From Limonium bicolor (Eukaryota; Streptophyta; Magnoliopsida; Caryophyllales; Plumbaginaceae), in the NCBI GenBank assembly GCA_023374045.1, contig CM041779.1, positions 272,338,062 through 272,402,061 on the forward strand: a stretch of DNA of 64,000 nt, written 5' to 3'. Shown here one piece after another: positions 24,448 through 37,008 of this stretch. How positions within the stretch are numbered: position 1 is the first letter of the stretch; each line of letters begins with the position of its first letter. The translations under genes were made by a program, and so were the position numbers. The notes under the pieces are model-generated. The model saw only the letters and a list, made by a program, of their open reading frames with translations, did no database searches and was not told where the DNA came from.

Positions 24448-27222
24448 CACACAGATCCCAAAAAAACTACAGTAGCCACATCAGTCCCGCTTTCCTTCTT
24501 CCTCAATCCATAGCCGATTTCCCTCATCTCTTTTCTCCATCCATCTTCAACCTGAAAAAACGAGAATAGTAGCCGCTACCACCGTCTCTCCTCCATTTTG
24601 ACATCGATCATCTTCTTCCATCTAAAAAAAATAGAAGACCTTCTTCATTCCTTTCACACTGAACAAGGAACATACAAGCTACTTATTCTCAACCATTCTC
24701 TTCACTCTCGATGAATTTGCAAACCTTTCTGGTGAACAAGGAACACTCGCCTACTTCGTTCCCTTCACTACAGGTAATGTTGTAAGCCCAACAGCCAAAC
24801 AAGGATCCTCCATCTCTACCCTCTACTTCTTCATCGATTTTTCTCACCATCTGACTCGACTCTTCTCCTCTATGAACAAGAACTTCCCCAACTCCCTGAC
24901 GATTTGCTCTTCTTCTTCTCAAGTACACCCCAAAACACAGAGAACCCAGCCGACACAAACGTGTCTTCCTTCTATCTATCTTCTATTCTCTTCTTCCTAA
25001 ACATGTTTTAAAAAATCCTGGAAGTCGAGAGGTAAATACCCAGAAGAACAAAAGACCCTCATCTCTGAGAGCTCCTCCGCCATTCCTCCCTTCATCACTA
25101 AAACCAGAAGCCCTCCCGCCTCCATTTCTGGGACAACAGCCGCAACACCTCCTCACCTTCTCCTTCGAATTCTCCTCCCAGTGATTCGCTCTCCTTCTGC
25201 GTCTTCAATTCAGAAGCTGGCTCTAGTCTTTCTTTCTCTGTAAAAACGTGGAAACCTATACACAATACCCCAAAACCTCAGAGACCTTCATCTCAATTTG
25301 TGACCGCCCTAACGACATTTCACCGAAATCATGACCCGATCTCCTCTCTGCTCGATCTCATCCTTCTCGATTCAGCAACAAGGCAAGCAAATGCTAACCG
25401 GAGGGCCATATGATCGACCCGACTTCGTTGATCACGAACGATGATGGTTGATGAGGGAAGTTTTTGGCTATAATCGGAACCAACATTTTAGATGCCGGTG
25501 TTGGTATCACTGAAAAGAAACGCTTGTGTTTATCCCCTGTTAGGATTATTTTGAGATGATGAGACCCTCATTCTGGGTATTTGTTCGTTGATTTTGTTTT
25601 GCAGTGGTCTTATATACCCCTTTTCCGGCTTGCTTTTGCCTCGTTTGTGCTTGATCCATGCCAGATTAAGTTAGTCCTGGTAATAGGGAAGAAACCGACT
25701 GTAACACATGCGACCTTGTAGGTCTGCAAATTGCCACTTTGTTGATATAACTCTCTGCGCTGCACTTAGACATTATCTTCGACAGGTTACGCTTATGTGT
25801 GGAAATTAAAATTTTGTTTGCGATTGAACGTGCCTGCTATTCGTGTTCATCTCGTCATTTTGTTTGCTGTTCGTTCGATTATGCTAACGATTAACAATTT
25901 TGGTTTTGTTGATTACGTTTTTAGCTCTTTTGCAAGAGACATTGACTCTCCCCACTCCTCGGTATTTAATCTCAGCCCAGAAAAACTTCAAACTTGTTTC
26001 TGTTATTGCTTGGTTGGAGTGTTTCGTTTGACATCTGTGCAATGTATCATCGTTTGTACTCTGTATTTCCATATTCCTATGCAACCGTTTGATTCCATCG
26101 CAACTGATATGCACCTAATTCAAGGGAGCTAGAAGAGGGTGTTAGATGAGTTTGACTGCTTTAATCGCTTTGTACTTCCGGTGATGTGCGATGGCACTAG
26201 TGTTACCACTGCTAAACGTCAAATTGGAAAAGCGACATTGTAGATGATCGTTCCTTCTGGTTTTATGGTTTATGGACGGGTTTAAACAAAATTAGCTTCA
26301 CCGCTGTTAATGTGCACCTTGGAAAGGCTTGAAATGAATGTCTTCTCTTGTTTATTTTTGAATCAGTAGAGTATATATTAGGCTTTAGTAGTTCTAATAT
26401 TGAAATCCGAATTTGAGTTTCGTAAGTCTAATCTTATATGGGCTTAATAAGCAACTAACAAAAGCACAGAGAACATTAAGATGTATACTGGTTTTTCGAT
26501 TGTAAATAGTTCTTGATAATCTTCAGTTTATTTTGGAATATTTGTCTATCACGAACTCTGCTTAATCATTTCATAATGATCATGTACATATTTGTTGTCG
26601 TTTGTTTACTTCATAATTTGTCATCCGTTTACTTTCTTTCGTTTCTATTACGAGTTAGGACATTTATCTGTATTAATATCTCTATTTGTATTTACTGTTT
26701 GATTGGGACCGTTAGGATACTGCTATTTTTGGTTCAATTTAAAATTCATTTTGGGCTTGATCCATTGACTAGCCAAACCAGGTTTAATTCATGTGATTCT
26801 AGAAGCCCATTAGGTTACCCGTTTAATTTCTGGACATGTATGTCCAGTTAAGGCCCACATTTTTCTGTGGGTCTCTTTAGAAAAGCCCTAGGACCACTCA
26901 CAGATGTTACTCACATTAAGGTCGTAGTACCCGAGGGTCGTAGTACCTGTTTGTGGGGACATTTCTCCTAAAAAAACTCTCCAAAACAACCCACAATGAT
27001 AAGAATAAAATTCACAATCAACGGTCCAATTGAAAATCCATAAGGATAAATTCTACTTCGAAATCAAACAAAAATAAGATCCATATTCGGCCCAATTCTG
27101 AAAATTAATTTAAGGCCTACAATTTTGACCCAATTTTGAGGCACAATTTTGGCACAATTTTAAGCCTGATTTTGAGGCCCATACTAGCCCACATTTCAAA
27201 CCAAGCTTGACCAATTCAAGGT

Positions 27223-30200
27223 GTAACACCCCACCCAAAACCTTCGCATTTAGTCAATAATCGCAGCGGAAATCATAAACTGAACCATATACCAAAAGGG
27301 CGGTGTTACACGTCGTTAGCCACCCACGAGGCTAACAAGGCTGTTACTTACAATGTATCGGTCTGATTACGAGAATGCCGAGCATAATTACAGCCTTACA
27401 AAAATCACTTATCCAAAAGAATGACAATATACCGAGTGCAACTGTACAAAAATCACCAACTAGCTTTACATCCGCTAAAATATAAGGCCACGAGTGTACA
27501 GACACTACTCGGGTTCAATATCCAAAAATAACAAAAGTATCATCAATCTAGGACCTAAAGCCATTTTGCTTCCTCGATCCTCATCCTGCAATAAACATAG
27601 CCCCCAAAGAGGGTCAGCAACCTTTTGCTGGCATGGTTAACGTGCAGCCCGCTGACTACCGGGATACACGTAACTATTTGTCATGATAACATGGCGTTGA
27701 TTTTAACATACAACATGCATATACTTAACAGGAATTATTGTAGAACAATAACAACACATACATCGTGAAAACAACTCACTTTAGAAAACAACCAACACAA
27801 TTAGTCAACTTTTAAGCCTAGAGAATGACTTCATCCTCATGTTAAGCTTAACACATATCCCATTACTGTTTGTTAGTCGAATGAACAACTTAACTTAAAA
27901 GATGAGGCGGGTATGATTACCCGTACACATCAACACATAATTTCCCCCTAGCCCGAGTGGAAATCAGGTAGGTAAGCTTTGGCTAAGCTAATGGGAGGTC
28001 GAATTCCCCATAAAAGGAAAACTACCCTAACATAAGGAGAGAGCCGAATCTGATTCAGATGTTGACACCCATACATACACGCGTGACCGGAACGATCGGA
28101 TTCCTCACTCCCCAGGTTAGCACTCGTTAGAAGTCCCACAATGGGAGCTTAACAATATCTCACACAAGTAAGTGTTTAAGTCAGTTAGACAGACAAGGGA
28201 AGCAAGGCGCAATTCAACAACAAATACCACAACTAAACATACATAGCCGTGGTTAGAACGTTCCTTAGGTTGGGGACGTTATTACCGGATACCGTTCTCT
28301 TACGTTTCCTAGCTTTGGTTAATTAATAGTTAGCACGCATTCGAGGTTACCGGTATTGGTACGCACACGTTACATTAGTAATAAGAACTGTAAACTCATT
28401 TCATGGTTTAATCTTACAAGGTTGTAAACACCCAGAAAAAACAAACAACACACAAGCCGGTGTAAACCGGTAGGCAACAGACTGCAAGAAAACCATACCT
28501 TGGTCCTTGCTGTGATTGGTTCCCACCGCTGGAGAATCCTATACACATTTAGTAATGTCGGTTAATTAATGTACTAGACCTTTATTAATTTGTTACTTCA
28601 CATTCCTAGTCTATTTTTCTTTCACACTTTATTATGATTTTTCCATCTTCCTAGTTATCATTATAACCCACCTACATGTCCTAGACAAACCCCCGCAAAC
28701 GGAAGTCAAAACGGGGGTCAAACGAGCAAATTATGTTAAAAACAGTGACATGTCCGAACTTGTGTCCGGACATCAATGTTCGGACACAAGCCGAGACTTA
28801 GAAATTGAAAACTGGCGTTTGTCCGAACTTGTGTCCGATCTTTGAAGTTCGGACACAAGTCGAACAAAATTTTGGGAAGATTTTAGAAACGTCCGAACTT
28901 GTGTCCGGACATCAAAGGTCGGACACAAGTCGAGAGCGAATCTGGAAAATTTTTCAACGTGTCCGAACTTGTGTCCGGACGTCGAAGGTCGGACACAAGT
29001 CGAGACTAAAACTTGAGAAAAATTTTGACACGTCCGAACTTGTGTCCGGACATCAAAGGTCGGACACAAGTCGAGACTGAAACCTGGGGAAAAAAATTTA
29101 ACGTGTCTGGACTTCAAAGGTCGGACAGAAGTCCGGACATCACCCGAAACTCGGAAAATTTATAACACAACGAGGCATGTCTGAACTTCCAAGTCCGGAC
29201 GGTAGTTCGGACGTGCCTGTAAGTTCATTTTCAAATTGTATTTTCAACACAGAATTGCACCCAAACTTTATACAATTTTTGGCATGATCTCCCCATAGTT
29301 ATTATATGTTTCCCCCACATTATTTAGCCCACCAAAACACTTTGACATCAACTCATTCAAAAACACAAATTTGTATACAAATCCCATCAATTTAACAACA
29401 GCACCACAATGTGTATAACCCTTAAAGTTTGGCACTTAAACAACAACAAATTAAACACTGAATTTCCTCATATTATTAGCAACACCTGCATTACACCCAA
29501 CATTTATTTGCTCAAACAAAACACATTTCATAGCTCACACATTAGTTGAAGGTAAGTTAATTACCTTGATTATTCTTTCCAAACTTCCCCCTTCTCTTTA
29601 CTTCTTGTTCCACAATCGGTACTCAACGGGATAGATTGCTACACTAATGACCAAGCCAAGATAGCCACAATGAGTATTTAGGGTTTATAATTCCATTAAC
29701 CCTAGAATTTAGAAATTACTTGAACACATGGAGGGAACTACCTTCTACTTCGAGATGAAGTGATTGGCAATGAATTAGGGCTAGCTCCAACACCTCAAGG
29801 AGATTGAACAAGCTAACATGGAGAACAAGCATGGTATTCAAAATAGGGAAAATCGATTTCAAGAAGGAAATGGAGGAATAAGTGAAATTTTGGTTTCCTT
29901 CTTACCTTATAACAACAAGAAGATGATTGGCTTCAAGAATATGAAGTTTCTTCTTCGAAATGTGGTGCACCCATGGAGATGAAATATGGAGTTTTGAGAT
30001 TTTGAAAGGTGCAAAATGATCCCCAAGATGAGAGGAGTATTTTGGTGAAAGAATTTCTTGATTTGGAGCTAGAATGAAGAAGTTACAAGGAGTTGAAGTT
30101 GGGGTTTCTTTGGCTTGTAAAAATTGCCATTGCTGGCAACAAGAACAGGAAGAGAGAGAGCTGGGTGAGGGAAAAGAAAAACGTGAATGAGAGAATGAGG

Positions 30201-30629
30201 GGAAGAGAGAGAGTGTGAGAGGGGAATTTTATTATTTTGTAGTTTAGTAAATAAGTAGAATTAATAGAGTAGAGGGGAAAATAAAATCTGATTATATTAC
30301 AATGTGAGAGAGTGGCACTTGGTCATTAGTAGATAACACCCGTTAATTCCCGAACTGTCAGTTTTAACAGTCCGGGTCCGTTTCCGGAATGTATTTATAT
30401 ATTTTTCCTAAAAATTCTTAGACTTTAATTAGTATATAATTATAGTTATAAAATCAACTATAATTTATACAAGTCCGTTTTAGACGTTTAAAGTCACGTT
30501 TGTGCTTTTAATCCATTATATGGATTTGTTTCTTTCGGAAATTTCTCCCACATATTCTTAGTGACTAATTAAGTCTTAAATTATATTAATTATCTAATTA
30601 ACTAACATATTATGGTTTGGGGTATTTCA
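27223..30629 (-). repeat. 3' LTR of the chromovirus
   Basis: The plus strand reads TGTAACACCCC to GGGGTATTTCA. It contains the hairpin array at 28751-29213 and otherwise no gene; the frames at 27948-28139 and 28773-29117 recur in the other LTR and are not coding. It differs from the 5' LTR by scattered single changes and small indels. Confidence 0.93.
28751..29213. repeat. hairpin array in the chromovirus 3' LTR
   Basis: Six to seven inverted units, about 65-80 bp apart, share the arms ACTTGTGTCCG and CGGACACAAGT, often followed by CGAGAC. The central part of each unit varies, and the last two units are shortened. The same array is present in the 5' LTR. Confidence 0.85.
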
Positions 30630-30642
30630 ATCTACCCCCCTT
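30630..30642 (-). other. polypurine tract of the chromovirus
   Basis: On the minus strand the sequence next to the 3' LTR reads AAGGGGGGTAGAT, a purine run of the kind that primes plus-strand DNA synthesis. Confidence 0.8.
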
Positions 30643-30765
30643 AAAAGAACTTTGTCCCCAAAGTTCACACTTCCCACGCATCTTAAATATTAGAACACGG
30701 GGATTACCTCTGAAACAACGCTTCTATAACAACACACAAACATTCTTTACATCACATCGGACTCA

Positions 30766-30919
30766 AGGTCCCGGTACATAACATCACTTTAGACTCAAAG
30801 GTCTATAACATAACAACATAGACATGTATTCCAATACATGCCAGGTCCCGGTACATAACATCACTTTAGACTCAAAGGTCTATAACATAACAACATAGAC
30901 ATGTATTCCAATACATGTC
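30766..30919. repeat. 77-bp tandem duplication near the polypurine tract
   Basis: A unit starting AGGTCCCGGTACATAACATC occurs at 30766-30842 and again at 30843-30919, almost unchanged. It lies between the end of pol and the 3' LTR and is probably non-coding. Confidence 0.8.
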
Positions 30920-30989
30920 GTACATACATAACCGAAACGGCTTTACCCCCCTTAAATAGGGGTACGCCCCGTACCCTATACATACAAAA

Positions 30990-33900
30990 CTAAGAGGTAA
31001 ACAACGACGGGTACTTCACCCTCATCTTCTCCTCCAGCTCCCAAGTGGCCTCCTCGACTTCCTGGTTAGACCAGAGGACTTTCACCAATCTAACAAACTT
31101 ATGGCGAGTGTCTCGAGTCTTAGTGTCCAGGATCCGTACGGGAGTATCCACTGATCGCATGGTCGGCTCCAGTGTTAGCCTTTTGGGCTGAAGTACATGA
31201 GACGGATGAGACATATATTTCTTCAACTGGGACACATGAAATACATCATGTACCTTGCCCAGCTCAGCAGGTAAATCAAGCCTGTAAGCTACCGGGCCTA
31301 TCCGCTCCGTCACAACATAAGGCCCCACATATTTCGGGCTCAGCTTGTCTTTCTGGCCAAAACGAAACACTCCCTTCATGGGGGATACTCTAAGAAACAC
31401 CTGATCGCCACGGCGAACTCCAGGTCACGTCTGCGCACATCGGCGTATGATTTCTGTCTATCCTGAGCTGCTTTCATGTTAGCCCGGATTTGACATACTT
31501 CTGCTTGTACTTGCTCTAAATACTCAGGTCCTATAATGACCGTCTCACTCGACTCATCCCAGCATAATGGCGTGCGGTATGGTCTACCGTACAAAGCCTA
31601 GAAGGGAGACATCTTGATCGACGCATGGTAACTGTGTTATAGCTAAACTCGATCAGATGTAACTTATCAATCCAGCTGGTCTGAAAGTCAAGTGCACATG
31701 CACGTAACATATCCTCAAGCGTCTGTATAGTGCGCTCACTCTGACCATCTGTTTGTGGGTGAAACGCCGTACTCAACTTCAGTTCGGTACCAAGTGCTTC
31801 CCGTGTACTTCTCCAGTACGAGAGGAATCTGGTATCCCTATCAGACACGATAGTCTTCGGTACTCCATGGTGTCGTACTATCTCACGGTCGAAGAGCTCT
31901 GCTAGCTTCGCCACTTTCCAGGTGTCCTTCATCGGAATGAATCGGGCCACCTTGGTCAGTCGGTCAACAACGACCCATATCATATTCAAGCCTCCCCGAG
32001 TAGGCGGAAGCCCAACAACGAAGTCATGGAGATGTCATGAAACTCCATTCAGGAACGGGCATTGGCTGTACCATGCCACCAGGACGACGGTGCTCAAACT
32101 TGACCTTCTGGCAAGTGAGACACCTAACAACTTAATCTGTCACATCTTTCTTCATACCGGTCCACCAGAAATATCTCTTCACACTCTTGTACATTTTTGA
32201 AGCTCCGGGGTGGATAGAAGTAGAAGAGCAGTGTGATTCACTCAGTATGCGCTCCTTCAGCTCAGCGCTACTTCGTGGAATACAAAGTCGGCCATTCAGC
32301 CTGATCAAATCATCATCATGTAGTCGGAAATCATACTTTTGGCTCTCGAATGTGCCGTCCATAAGTTTCTGTTTGATCTCTTGCATGTACTGATCTGACA
32401 TCTGAGCACTCCGCACCTCTTCAACCAAGCTAGAGTGAGAGATAAGCGAATGGAGAGAGTGTGCTCGGCGACTCAATGCATCAGCTACAATGTTTGCTTT
32501 ACCTTCCTTGTACTGAAGGTTAATATCGTAATCAGTAAGGAACTCAACCCATCTTCTTTGCCTCATGTTCAACTCCTTCTGAGTGAACAGGTATTTCAAA
32601 CTCTTGTGATCTGAATAGATCGTCACATTCACTCCGTACAAATGGTGTCGCCATATCTTCAAGGCGAAGACAATGGCACCCAATTCTAGATCATGTGTAG
32701 GATAGTTTTCTTCATGTCGCTTCAACTGTCGGGAGGCGTAAGCCACGACCTTCCCGTGTTGCATCAAAACACACAAACCCCCCTTACCTGACGCATCACA
32801 GTACACCTCAAAACCCAGTACCCTCTGGTATAGTAAGAACTGGTGCAGAAGTCAAAGCATCCTTGAGACTCTGAATGAGCTCTCACAGTCAAGTCCACTC
32901 AAACGGTGCATCCTTCTTCATTAAGGATGTCAACGGTTTCGAAACACTAGAAAAATTCTTCACAAACCTCCGATAATAACCTGCCAGACCGAGGAAGCTC
33001 GGATGTCGGTAACCGTCTTCGGTCTAGGCCAGGTGCGCACAGCATCAATCTTGGCCGGATCCACAGCGATCCCGGCCTCAGAAATAACATGACCAAGAAA
33101 AGAGACTTGGTCCAACCAAAATTCACACTTCGAGAACTTCGCATAAAGCTGGTTCTCTCTCAATGTCTGCAATACACTCCTCAGGTGATCTTCATGCTCA
33201 ACCTTGGACTTAGAATAGATAAGAATATCATCGATGAAGACAACTACTGACTTATCCAACTGCTCTCGAAACAAACGATTCATCAAGTCCATAAATTTTG
33301 CGGTGCATTAGACAACCCAAACGGCATGACCGTGAATTCATAATGTCCATATCTGGTTCGGAATGCGGTCTTCTCAGTATCACTGTCTCTGATAGCAATC
33401 TGATGGTAACCCGATCGCAGATCGATCTTAGAGAATACAGATGCACCTCTCAGCTGATCAAACAAATCATCGATACGTGGCAATGGGTAACGGTTCTTCA
33501 CCGTCACAGCATTCAGCTCTCTGTAATCGATGCAGAGGCGGAGACTCCCATCCTTTTTCTTCACAAAAAGGACTGGTGCTCCCCATGGTGAAACGCTAGG
33601 GCGGATAAATCCCTTGTCGAGTAGGTCTCGCAGCTGCTCTTTGAGCTCTGTCATCTCAGCTGGAGCCATACGGTAGGGCGCCTTCGCTATAGGTCCGGTG
33701 CCCGGTACCAAGTCAATCTCAAACTCAACTGCCCGTGTAGGCGGCATGCCTGGGAGTTCCTTAGGAAAGACATCAGGAAACTCCGACACAACCGGTACAT
33801 CTGGGCTAAACTCAGGGTCTCTCTCTATGTCCTGGACATAGCAGAGGTATACATCATTCTTCCTTCTGATTTCGTGATACATGGCCATGGCGGAAATGAT

Positions 33901-34345
33901 CTGTGTCGAAGGCTCCCTGGGCCTCTGGCGGTATGAAATGGTAACCCCAGACGGACTCCGAAGAAGCAGACGGTGCTCGGCACATAGGATTCTGCCCTTG
34001 TACCGCTCCAACCAGTTCATTCCGACAATTACATCAAAACCAAGCCCTCGAACTCTATCAAGTCGATCGGGAACTCTTCATTCTTAATTCGTACAACAAC
34101 ATCTCGGTGTAGCGGGTACACCTGATCCGCTCTTCGACGGGAGAGTGACTAAAGTCTTGCATCTCTTCACCGTCTACCCCAGCCTCTTCGAAAGATAGCG
34201 AGAAAAGTGTGTGAGGCTCCGGAGTCGAACAAGACCGAGGCGTCCACGCCATTAACTGGGAAGGTACCGGTGAGGATGGTGCCGCTCTTGCCGGCCTCTG
34301 CCTCATTGCAGACACTCAGTATACCTCCCGTCCCGAGTGCACAGC
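30990..34345 (-). pseudogene. pol: chromovirus protease-RT-RNase H-integrase-chromodomain polyprotein, frameshifted
   Basis: Order on the minus strand: protease with 'DSGASHTF' near 34220; RT at 34020-32960 with '[20 protein letters not shown]', 'MPFGLSNAP' and the active site '[11 protein letters not shown]'; RNase H at 32806-32450 starting '[12 protein letters not shown]' and ending '[10 protein letters not shown]'; integrase with 'TIVSDRDTRF' and 'HPQTDGQSERTIQTLEDM', so the second Asp and the Glu of the catalytic triad are visible; and a tail at 31400-30990 with 'VHDVFHVSQLKKY' and a chromodomain-like segment (VEEATWELEEKMRVKYPSLF). There are several frameshifts: after the protease, at about 33290, 32960-32810, 32130-31990, 31550 and 31390. 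It cannot make a functional product as it stands. Its start at 34345 assumes the splice acceptor described under AlkB. Confidence 0.9.
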
Positions 34346-34415
34346 CTAATTTATTTCAGAAACTTTATAAGTATACGGTAATAACACGGTGGTTTACTCA
34401 AGAAATCAACACTGC

Positions 34416-34421
34416 TTTATT
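34416..34421 (-). terminator. AATAAA polyadenylation-type signal after AlkB
   Basis: AATAAA lies about 120 bp past the AlkB stop and upstream of the protease. It could be a remnant of the 3' untranslated region of the captured mRNA, or a signal for a short Gag-AlkB transcript. Confidence 0.35.
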
Positions 34422-34542
34422 CATAAAACTCATCTTTACACCATGATGGTATTACATTGGCTACATCGCTGAACTTAGCATACTAATGCATCACATACTT
34501 AACATACAACTGACTTCATACTTTACATGGTTACACATAACT

Positions 34543-35273
34543 TCAAAACTGTCTAAAGGTTAAGTTCAAACGTCCAGGCTTCATGTGTGTGGCATTGATT
34601 ATTGTCGGAGGTGCCGTATTCAATTTGATCTTCTTGATACCATGATACAGCATCCTTGACTGCCCACCCATGATTAACACATCTCCAGACTCCAACACTA
34701 GCTTCCTTGCGAGGTCCGCTCGCTTCTGCTCGCCATACATAAACACTGCGGTATCACCAATGGACCAAGACACCACGGGTACTCCCTTACTTAGAGACTC
34801 GGGTGTTTCGTCCTTGTCTTGGTGTAAACCCAACCTTCCACCTTTTTGGTAGAAATTGACAATACATAAGTCTGCCTCGATACTTGGAATTTGTTCTGGT
34901 TCAACTTGGTGAGCAATTCCCACGGTGTGGTTAACAACCGCAAGGAACTCCTCAGGTATACTCGGTATGGTAGCTCCATCTTCAGCTCGTGTGTCCTGAT
35001 ATGACTTGGTGTAAGGGTTCCAATCCTTACCCATGCACATCATCTTTAAATTCATTTTCCCACTTGGGTATTCGGGTGTGTAGAAACCTCCAGGTGCTGC
35101 TCCAAGCTCGTTGCACGTCGAATGATATGGATTTGTGCTTCGGGTGTCAAGTATCCTTTTAATAATATCATACCTGGTTGGATAACCTGACACTGTTCTG
35201 TCGGATAGTCGGGATGCCGATGGTGGTATCTCCGGGGTTCGGTGTGGGTGGGATTGGATAGATATTGAAGTTC
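34543..35273 (-). CDS. AlkB-type 2-oxoglutarate/Fe(II) dioxygenase captured by the chromovirus
   Basis: AlkB enzymes remove methyl groups from nucleic-acid bases by oxidation, using Fe(II) and 2-oxoglutarate. The open frame at 35193-34543 (216 codons counted from a GTG) has the full signature: 'FYQKGGRLGLHQDKDE' with iron ligands H124 and D126, 'PVVSWSIGDTAVF', 'ESGDVLIMGGQSRMLYHG' with H184, and 'GRLNLTFRQF' with 2OG-binding R208 and R214. No stop or frameshift occurs, unlike gag and pol on both sides. No good ATG is near the start. If the acceptor at 35274 is used, an in-frame N-terminal extension joins it to gag from 35273. AATAAA follows at 34421-34416. The sequence resembles plant AlkB homologues of the ALKBH1/bacterial AlkB type rather than viral ones. 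Substrate and activity are unknown. Confidence 0.88.
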
Positions 35274-35760
35274 CTAAGGTTTAGAATTACCTAATTTAGG
35301 TGGTTTTCACATTATACTTTAATTCATTACTTTGTGGTCATACATTTAGACTCACTAACACACATGCATGGAAATGCGGTAAGCAATCACTTATATCACT
35401 TAACGGTTTTAAGGGGTACCTGGTCTAGAAGACGATCCTGGTGCCTCTGACCGGTCCACCACGTTCAAGGTAGCCTTGCCTGCTCCCGGCCCCTTCCCCT
35501 TCTGGGACTCAGTATTCCCTTGCCCTAGGGATGGCTGATAAGTAGCTTTCGGGCCTTCAGTGGTCGCAGTGGCCTTACCCTTCCATTGCCCTCTAGGCCT
35601 ATAGTTTCTGCCATCAGGGTTATTGTAGCACTCGAAGTCACGGTGCCCCAGCTTCTTGCAGTAATGGCACTGCACATCGTTCCCTTTGCATCCTTGCCGG
35701 GATGGTCACCTTTGCACCACTTACAAATAGTGGCGCTCCGGTCCGAGCCCGTACTGGCTG

Positions 35761-35833
35761 CTATCACAAACACAATCAATACTTACAACATAGTAATACA
35801 TACTTGAATTGGTATTCGGAATTAACTAGTTAC
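35761..35833 (-). other. candidate 73-bp intron 2 in chromovirus gag
   Basis: The donor CCCAAGG/GTAACT has the same six intron bases as intron 1. The acceptor is TTTGTGATAG/CAGCC. Removal is phase 1 and leads in frame into 'ASTGSDRSATICKWC', the first zinc knuckle. The gap contains a stop in the gag frame. Confidence 0.5.
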
Positions 35834-36089
35834 CCTTGGGCGGGTGAGAGCGTAAGGGCTTAGCCGCATAGGCAAGTGAGCTTCAGCGGCTCCTCAGTGG
35901 TAGTGGGCTGGGCTTGGCCCTTGCATCTTGCTGCTGGCCCTTCTGGGGCTGAGGGTAAGGTTTCCTCTTCTTCCCTCCTTGGTACCCTTGCGAGCTTTGG
36001 CCCTCGCTCGAGATCTTGCGCTTATGCGCATTCTCCTCGTCCCTTAGGCGGACGGTGATCTCCACCTTAGTAGCGACATGATAGCACTC

Positions 36090-36180
36090 CTGAGGTTCAA
36101 GGTGTTAGTCATGCCCCGCAACATATTTACACACTCACATACAACATAACTCATTCACACTTAGGCATTATTGAAGTTAC
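36090..36180 (-). other. candidate 91-bp intron 1 in chromovirus gag
   Basis: The donor TTGCAG/GTAACT follows '...AEYNTLQ'. The acceptor is AACCTCAG/GAGTGC, preceded by GACTAACACC, a good branch-point match. Removal is phase 0 and continues into 'ECYHVATKVEITVRL', a sensible Gag sequence. Reading through hits a stop within the gap. Confidence 0.6.
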
Positions 36181-36996
36181 CTGCAAGGTATTGTACTCGG
36201 CTGGCCCCATGCCATAGCGTAGGCGGTGGCTCAACCCACTGTAAAAGCGATTCACTAAGACCCGGGTCGAGTAACCTAGGTCAGGTAGAAGATGAACAAG
36301 GTCGGTGAATGCGGTGTAGTAGTCGTCCACCGTCATTTTGTCTCCTTGCTTCAAACTATCGAGCTCCAGGCGCTTTGCCTCTTGCACGTGCACTGGATAG
36401 TACTTGGCCCTTAGTAATGTCGTGTACTGCTCCCATCCAAAATCCGGATCGGCCACTTTCTCGGCCCTCACAAGTTTCCACCAGTTCCTAGCCGAACCCT
36501 TCAAATAAAAAGCACAAGTCGGACCTTGGCATCAGCAGGAACGGCCAAAGTCTCGTAGGCGGTCTCGAGCTCCGAGATATACGCCTCTAGTTTGGAAGGG
36601 TCGGTCTCCTTTGAAAGACGGGGGCTCAAATCGGCCAACGCTTTCACCCAATTAGTCGCGTGGCTGTGGTGGTGGTGGTGGTTTCACGCTGATCCTGACC
36701 AACGGGCTGTGTTGCCTTGCTGCACTGCGGTTACATTTGAGGTATCACTTGAGTAGGGCGGCCGCATTGCCTTGCCATCATCTGAGCGGTAGGGTTCTCC
36801 CCTGGGTCTCCCAAACCACGCCCGCGGCCTCTTCCTGGTGGTCGCCCTGCCATCTGAATTTTACATGAAGCACATTAGTATTGTGCATACAAACTTATCG
36901 AGTCAAGTGTTTATAACGTCCTTTGGACGACAAGGTTTAAATTTCCTAACTCGGTATATTCCTAAGCTCGGTAATTGGTAATCAGAGCGATACTTC

Positions 36997-37008
36997 GCTC
37001 TGATACCA
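36997..37008 (-). other. primer-binding site of the chromovirus (initiator Met tRNA)
   Basis: GCTCTGATACCA on the plus strand reads TGGTATCAGAGC on the minus strand. It lies five bases from the 5' LTR, which starts at 37014. Confidence 0.9.

Larger units (their letters stand above)
34346..35419 (-). other. candidate 1.07-kb intron spanning the AlkB ORF (alternative splice)
   Basis: A donor at CCAG/GTACCC (intron starting at 35419) ends gag in phase 1. An acceptor at AAATTAG/GC (intron ending at 34346) would join gag in frame to the protease, removing AlkB. A nearer acceptor at CCTTAG/GA (35274), preceded by a TTCTAAAC branch-like motif, would instead join gag in frame to AlkB. Both frame matches were worked out by hand; splicing itself is inferred. 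Confidence 0.4.
35409..36853 (-). pseudogene. gag: chromovirus gag with two zinc knuckles and intron-like gaps
   Basis: Gag forms the particle and binds element RNA. ATG at 36853 is 144 bp after the primer-binding site. The N-terminus is Gly/Arg/Pro-rich with a TAA, followed after a frameshift by the capsid region (KGSARNWWKLVRAEKVADPD, start of the 36504-36151 frame). Downstream are a basic linker with one TGA and two CX2CX4HX4C knuckles: 'CKWCKGDHPGKD(C)', broken by a one-base loss at about 35695, and 'CHYCKKLGHRDFEC' near 35660. Between these parts are two gaps with GTAACT...AG ends whose removal restores the frame. The C-terminal Pro/Gly/Lys-rich tail ends at TAA 35409 unless the third donor is used. 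Confidence 0.85.

Noticed and set aside
25797..26132. 111-codon frame in the Tat-type LTR
   Set aside because: There is no domain or start context, and an overlapping antisense frame exists. It lies in the U5 part of an LTR with no known gene.
32960..33446. Several overlapping frames on both strands across the RT region, including 33252-33446 and 32947-33144
   Set aside because: They are shadows of the RT gene; only the frames holding RT motifs are counted.
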